From positions 1-6,988 of the forward strand of contig JAGDDC010000123.1 of the NCBI GenBank assembly GCA_017958245.1: a DNA stretch of 6,988 bases, read 5' to 3'. The notes beneath the pieces are model-generated. The model was not told where the DNA came from, made no database searches, and saw nothing but the letters and a program-made list of their open reading frames with translations. Shown here in pieces: positions 6,339 through 6,988 of this stretch (position 1 is its first letter; each line of letters opens with the position of its first letter). Both the position numbers and the translations under genes were made by a program. Source of the DNA: Lachnospiraceae bacterium (GTDB lineage Bacteria; Bacillota_A; Clostridia; Lachnospirales; Lachnospiraceae).

Positions 6339-6344
6339 AGGAGG
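6339..6344 (+). promoter_or_regulatory. Ribosome binding site of the nucleotidase gene
   Basis: A perfect AGGAGG 8 nt before the ATG at 6353 fixes the start. The neighbouring TTTTAC at 6333-6338 can be drawn into a small hairpin that abuts this site. Confidence 0.85.
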
Positions 6345-6352
6345 TTTCTTAA

Positions 6353-6988
6353 ATGAAGAAGGGGATTAACAGAGTACTTGGTCTGTTTCTCGTGCTTGCC
6401 CTTGCGATCGGCCTCATGCAGGTTCCCGCGCAGACAAAGGCTGCTGAGAAGCAAACTATAACCATCCTCGAGACCAGTGATATCCACGGCATGCTCATGA
6501 ACCATGACTATGCTACGGATACACCTCAGGACAAGGGTCTTGTTCAGGCTGCTACGGTTATCGCTGAGCAGAGAAAGATCGATCCCGATCTCATCTATGT
6601 AGATGACGGTGATCTTCTTCAGGGTAACATGATCTCGGAGTTCAGAAGCTCGAAGGAGTGTTCTCCCGCGATCGAGGCTTTGAACTATCTCAAGTGTGAC
6701 GCATGGGAGCTCGGAAACCACGAGTTCAACTATGAGTTCGATACACTTGAGGCAAACATCAAGGGCTTCAAGGGCACGGTTCTCGGCGGTAACATCTACA
6801 AGGCTGACGGAACAAGGTTCGTAAACCCTTATCTCGTTAAGGAAATAAACGGCGTCAAGGTTGCCATCATCGGCGTTGACGCTCCCCATGTCACAAGATG
6901 GGAATCCGATAAGTCTCATTACAACAATATGAAATTCACGGCTCCCGGCGAAGAGATCGGCAATATCCTCAATGAGCTTGACAAGGAC
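6353..6988 (+). CDS. Secreted 5'-nucleotidase / 2',3'-cyclic phosphodiesterase-like protein, 3' end beyond window
   Basis: The first 212 codons of an extracellular metallophosphoesterase that likely removes phosphate from nucleotides. Residues 1-31 form a Sec signal peptide: KK at 2-3, a hydrophobic core at about 8-22, and probable cleavage after the TKA or TKAA around 28-31. There is no lipobox cysteine. The calcineurin-like metal site is visible as SDIHG at 42-46 (D43, H45), GD with D87, and GNHEFN at 121-126 (N122, H123). Two further metal-ligand histidine motifs and the C-terminal nucleotide-binding domain are expected beyond the window. GNHEFNYEFD resembles the CpdB/YfkN type (2',3'-cyclic phosphodiesterase/3'-nucleotidase) more than the classical UshA GNHEFD form, but the substrate cannot be decided from this half. 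Such proteins usually salvage extracellular nucleotides for phosphate and nucleosides. The gene has its own strong promoter. Its codon usage (GCT, GTT, GGT, ATC) differs from its neighbours and suggests high expression. Confidence 0.88.
   Translation, partial: MKKGINRVLGLFLVLALAIGLMQVPAQTKAAEKQTITILETSDIHGMLMNHDYATDTPQDKGLVQAATVIAEQRKIDPDLIYVDDGDLLQGNMISEFRSSKECSPAIEALNYLKCDAWELGNHEFNYEFDTLEANIKGFKGTVLGGNIYKADGTRFVNPYLVKEINGVKVAIIGVDAPHVTRWESDKSHYNNMKFTAPGEEIGNILNELDKD

Noticed and set aside
6167..6352. Known riboswitch in the nucleotidase leader (purine, fluoride, c-di-GMP, preQ1 and others)
   Set aside because: I compared remembered core motifs by eye and none matched; only a generic alternative-stem candidate is reported.
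6335..6919. 194-codon open frame on the - strand
   Set aside because: It is antisense to the nucleotidase-like gene, which has a signal peptide, metal-site motifs, promoter and ribosome site; the - strand translation shows nothing recognisable.
1..6988. CRISPR arrays, tRNA/rRNA genes, insertion sequences, phage genes, defence systems
   Set aside because: No regular repeats, cloverleaf-like segments, transposase or phage motifs, or unexplained gene clusters were seen; the window is almost fully occupied by recognisable housekeeping-type genes.

Overview
The window looks like a chromosomal stretch from an anaerobic Gram-positive bacterium of the class Clostridia, most likely Lachnospiraceae or a close relative. 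The reasons are purine-rich Shine-Dalgarno sites at every gene, heavy use of AGA/AGG arginine and ATA isoleucine codons, a SpoVB/YtgP-type flippase next to two FAD oxidoreductases of types common in Clostridia, and a MiaB protein whose N-terminal extension and core resemble the Lachnospiraceae form as I remember it. No database search was possible, so the taxonomy is an inference.

Layout, all on the + strand. (1) 17-1654: a 14-helix lipid-linked sugar flippase of the MurJ/YtgP/SpoVB group. (2) 1683-2918: an HI0933/YhiN-family flavoprotein. (3) 2931-4631: a second FAD-dependent dehydrogenase of the COG2509 type. These three are separated by only 28 and 12 nt and each has its own ribosome binding site, so they form a probable operon, which may begin upstream of the window. 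(4) 4718-6166: miaB, the tRNA ms2i6A37 methylthiotransferase, interrupted by one in-frame TAG at 5504-5506; the reading frame continues unbroken after it. (5) 6353 to the window end: the first 212 codons of a secreted 5'-nucleotidase/2',3'-cyclic phosphodiesterase-like metallophosphoesterase, preceded by a strong promoter with an extended -10.

The only gene-free stretches are 4632-4717 (86 nt; a short direct repeat and no clear promoter) and 6167-6352 (186 nt; A-tract, promoter, structured 5' leader). There are no tRNA or rRNA genes, CRISPR arrays, insertion sequences or phage genes.

This is mostly ordinary housekeeping content and I do not see a new multi-gene system. The points worth a second look are the amber codon in miaB, with a Shine-Dalgarno-like site and in-frame ATG just after it; a perfect 11-bp inverted repeat inside the HI0933-family gene; the leader of the nucleotidase gene, where one segment could pair in two exclusive ways; and the changed codon usage of that gene.
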